This document shows positions 62,247-64,000 of a stretch of 64,000 nt of DNA, in pieces (the first letter of the stretch is position 1; the number at the start of each line of letters is the position of its first letter). The position numbers and the translations under genes were made by a program. The notes under the pieces were generated by a model, which was given only the letters and a program-made list of their open reading frames with translations, ran no database searches and was not told the DNA's origin. Where the stretch lies: NCBI RefSeq assembly GCF_014642275.1, contig NZ_BMIM01000012.1, forward strand, positions 1 to 64,000, read 5' to 3'. This DNA comes from Flavobacterium lutivivi (lineage in GTDB: Bacteria > Bacteroidota > Bacteroidia > Flavobacteriales > Flavobacteriaceae).

Positions 62247-62663
62247 ATGCCAAGAATTCTCTCTATCGATTATGGAATAAAACGAACAGGTCTTGCTGTA
62301 ACGGATGAACTTCAAATTATTGCTTCAGGATTAACAACAATACCATCAGGTGAGTTGATGGTTTTCTTGAAAGATTATTTTTCCAAAGAAAATGTGGCAA
62401 AAGTGCTTATTGGTGAACCTAAACAGATGAATGGTCAACCTTCTCAAAGTGCACCAATTATAGAAAAGTTTGTGGATGATTTCAAAGCAACTTTCCCTGA
62501 AATTAAAGTAGAAAGAGTTGATGAGCGTTTTACTTCAAAAATGGCATTTCAAACGATGATTGATAGCGGTTTGAAGAAAAAACAACGTCAAAACAAAGCA
62601 TTGGTTGATGAAATTGCCGCTACAATCATGCTTCAAGATTATTTGAGTAGAAAAATGATTTAA
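62247..62663 (+). CDS. ruvX: Putative pre-16S rRNA nuclease/Holliday junction resolvase-like RuvX
   Basis: 138 residues, YqgF family: RILSIDYGIKRTGLAVTD (catalytic Asp7), LIGEPKQMNG, VERVDERFTSKMA (E and R) and KKQRQNKALVDEIAATIMLQDYL with the late Asp. RNase H fold; it trims the 5' end of pre-16S rRNA. Tightly follows the exported-protein gene. Confidence 0.94.
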   Translation: MPRILSIDYGIKRTGLAVTDELQIIASGLTTIPSGELMVFLKDYFSKENVAKVLIGEPKQMNGQPSQSAPIIEKFVDDFKATFPEIKVERVDERFTSKMAFQTMIDSGLKKKQRQNKALVDEIAATIMLQDYLSRKMI

Positions 62664-62669
62664 TTTTTT

Positions 62670-62677
62670 TACTTTTG
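62670..62677 (+). promoter_or_regulatory. Candidate -7 box of def
   Basis: TACTTTTG, TAnnTTTG type, 16 bp before ATG 62694. Confidence 0.45.
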
Positions 62678-62693
62678 CCAAAATTTTTTGAAA

Positions 62694-63281
62694 ATGATAA
62701 CACCTATATACGGTTATGGCGAACCAGTTTTGAGAAAAGTTGGAGAAGAAATTACTCCAGATTATCCCAATCTGAAAGAAGTAATCGCCAACATGTATGA
62801 TACCATGTATAATGCTTATGGAGTTGGATTGGCTGCGCCACAAGTAGGTTTGGCAATCAGGCTTTTTATTGTAGATACAGAACCGTTCAGTGATAATGAT
62901 GAGTTGTCAAAAGAGGAGCAATTGCAACTCAAAGGTTTCAAAAAAACGTTTATTAATGCCAAAATGTTGAAAGAAGAAGGCGAAGAATGGAGTTTTAATG
63001 AAGGTTGCTTGAGTATTCCAGATGTTCGTGAAGATGTTTTTAGAAAAGAAAAAATTACTATCGAGTATTTTGATGAAGATTTTAATAAAAAAACAGAAGT
63101 TTACGACGGATTGATAGCTCGTGTTATTCAACATGAATATGATCATATAGAAGGAGTTCTTTTTACAGACAGAATTTCTACATTGAAGAAAACATTGATA
63201 AAAAAGAAATTGCAAAACATCATGGACGGAAAAGCATTTCCTGATTACAGAATGAAATTTGCAAACAAAAAAGGAAGATAA
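62694..63281 (+). CDS. def: Peptide deformylase
   Basis: 195 residues from ATG 62694. All three motifs: GVGLAAPQVG (motif 1), EGCLSIP (Cys metal ligand) and QHEYDHIEG (HExxH). Removes the N-formyl group from nascent proteins. A longer insertion (residues 62-85, EPFSDNDELSKEEQ) is typical of Bacteroidota Def. DUF5606 gene follows 25 bp later. Confidence 0.96.
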   Translation: MITPIYGYGEPVLRKVGEEITPDYPNLKEVIANMYDTMYNAYGVGLAAPQVGLAIRLFIVDTEPFSDNDELSKEEQLQLKGFKKTFINAKMLKEEGEEWSFNEGCLSIPDVREDVFRKEKITIEYFDEDFNKKTEVYDGLIARVIQHEYDHIEGVLFTDRISTLKKTLIKKKLQNIMDGKAFPDYRMKFANKKGR

Positions 63282-63284
63282 TTA

Positions 63285-63292
63285 TACTTTTG
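63285..63292 (+). promoter_or_regulatory. Candidate -7 box of the DUF5606 gene
   Basis: TACTTTTG, TAnnTTTG type, 14 bp before ATG 63307. Confidence 0.45.
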
Positions 63293-63306
63293 AATATTAA
63301 AATAAA

Positions 63307-63792
63307 ATGAAATTAGACAAAATTTTAGCCATTGCTGGGAAACCAGGATTATTTGAATTAAAAATACAAACTCGTTCAGGATTTGTCGCAGAATCTTTAT
63401 TGGACGGAAAAAAAATAACTGTAGGCATGAGAAGCAACGTGAGTTTGCTTTCAGAAATTTCTATGTACACATACAGTGAAGAAAAACCACTTGTTGAAAT
63501 CATGCGCGCTATTGCTGTTAAAGAAAATGAAGGCGCTGCTATTTCGCATAAGGAAGACAACTCTAAGCTAATTGCATATTTCAAAGAAATTCTTCCAGAT
63601 TATGATGAAGATAGAGTTTATGCTTCGGATATTAAAAAATTATTGAATTGGTACAACATCCTACAAGCCAAAGGAATGGTTTCAAAAGATGAACCAAAAG
63701 TGGAGAATGCTGAAAGTATAAAAGAGCAAGTTGTTGAAGAAGTAAAGGCAAAAAAAGCAACAACAAAAAAATCTACTAAAAAAGAAGAATAG
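63307..63792 (+). CDS. DUF5606 family protein
   Basis: 161 residues. KLDKILAIAGKPGLFELKIQTRSGFVAESL and KKITVGMRSNVSLLSEISMYT are hallmark segments of DUF5606, a family restricted to Bacteroidota and normally next to def and mazG as here. The C-terminal 35 residues are K/E-rich and disordered. SH3-like N-terminal fold is likely; function unknown. Confidence 0.92.
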   Translation: MKLDKILAIAGKPGLFELKIQTRSGFVAESLLDGKKITVGMRSNVSLLSEISMYTYSEEKPLVEIMRAIAVKENEGAAISHKEDNSKLIAYFKEILPDYDEDRVYASDIKKLLNWYNILQAKGMVSKDEPKVENAESIKEQVVEEVKAKKATTKKSTKKEE

Positions 63793-63814
63793 TTAATTAC
63801 TTTTTTAAAACTAT

Positions 63815-63849
63815 AAATCCTATTTCCAAATGGTGAGATAGGATTTTTT
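63815..63849 (+). terminator. Rho-independent terminator after the DUF5606 gene
   Basis: AAATCCTAT (63815-63823) pairs with ATAGGATTT (63838-63846), followed by a T-rich tail. Confidence 0.8.
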
Positions 63850-63873
63850 ATTTTTACAGAAACCAGTTCAGAT

Positions 63874-64000
63874 ATGAATAACCGTCAACAACAACTAGAA
63901 GCTTTCAATCGTTTACTCGATATCATGGATGATTTGAGAGAAAAATGTCCGTGGGATAAAAAACAAACCCTCGAAAGTCTTCGCCATTTAACCATTGAAG
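63874..64000 (+). CDS. mazG: MazG-type nucleoside triphosphate pyrophosphohydrolase, 5' part
   Basis: Only 42 codons are in the window (from ATG 63874, open to the edge): [34 protein letters not shown] and the LR-H-T-E pattern are diagnostic of the MazG N-terminal domain. It hydrolyses non-canonical NTPs and (p)ppGpp-related substrates. Confidence 0.9.
   Translation, partial: MNNRQQQLEAFNRLLDIMDDLREKCPWDKKQTLESLRHLTIE

Overview
The window looks like a chromosomal segment of an AT-rich member of Flavobacteriaceae (Bacteroidota), most likely Flavobacterium or a close relative. Evidence: two proteins with type A and one with a type B type IX secretion (T9SS) sorting domain, repeated TAnnTTTG -7 promoter boxes, a DUF5606 gene beside peptide deformylase, and the grouping of Fur, purA and RelA/SpoT genes. 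No rRNA or tRNA gene and no CRISPR array was seen.

Region 1 (1-19.2 kb) is the accessory part and the main discovery. It reads as an integron-like cassette array whose recombinase is not a classical IntI. A tyrosine recombinase (18129-19172) is followed at its 3' side by a candidate attI (two 26-bp direct repeats and a core GTTAGTGGC ending at 18033) and a Pc-like promoter pointing into the array. Ten consecutive cassettes follow, all on the minus strand and reading away from the recombinase. Nearly every cassette ends in an attC-like hairpin of 127-134 bp (two are longer). Each cassette starts with GTTR plus a private sequence and carries the reverse complement of that same sequence at the start of its own attC, which is the core/inverse-core relation of integron cassettes. 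Cargo, from the recombinase outward: a restriction-modification operon (12594-17781), a lincosamide nucleotidyltransferase-like gene, two cassettes without genes, a 7-kb cassette with an eight-gene AAA+ ATPase/membrane protein/septoil-knot operon of unknown function, a lipoprotein gene, two more gene-less cassettes, a T9SS-exported repeat protein, and a cassette cut by the window edge. The two large operons are bracketed by a second hairpin family (TCT/TGT internal loop) with distinct upstream-end and downstream-end versions.

Region 2 (19.3-31.1 kb) is core chromosome: a hypothetical gene, purA, a Fur-family regulator, a T9SS cargo protein, a thioredoxin-like membrane protein, RelA/SpoT, a serine hydrolase, an rRNA/tRNA methyltransferase and a type B T9SS cargo protein.

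Region 3 (31.2-42.0 kb) is a surface-polysaccharide locus: FemAB-like acyltransferase, FdtB-like aminotransferase and FdtA-like ketoisomerase (a dTDP-3-amino-3,6-dideoxyhexose route), an acetyltransferase, a Wzx flippase, four glycosyltransferases, a 2OG-Fe(II) oxygenase and a polytopic membrane protein. Strands alternate and several genes overlap tail to tail.

Region 4 (42.0-64.0 kb) is housekeeping: FtsE, a long TPR protein with an outer-membrane barrel, asparagine synthetase, heme A synthase, tRNA nucleotidyltransferase, TsaC, an LpxL-like acyltransferase, an LTA-synthase-like sulfatase, a second small glycosyltransferase group, DapD, RuvX, Def, a DUF5606 protein and the start of MazG.
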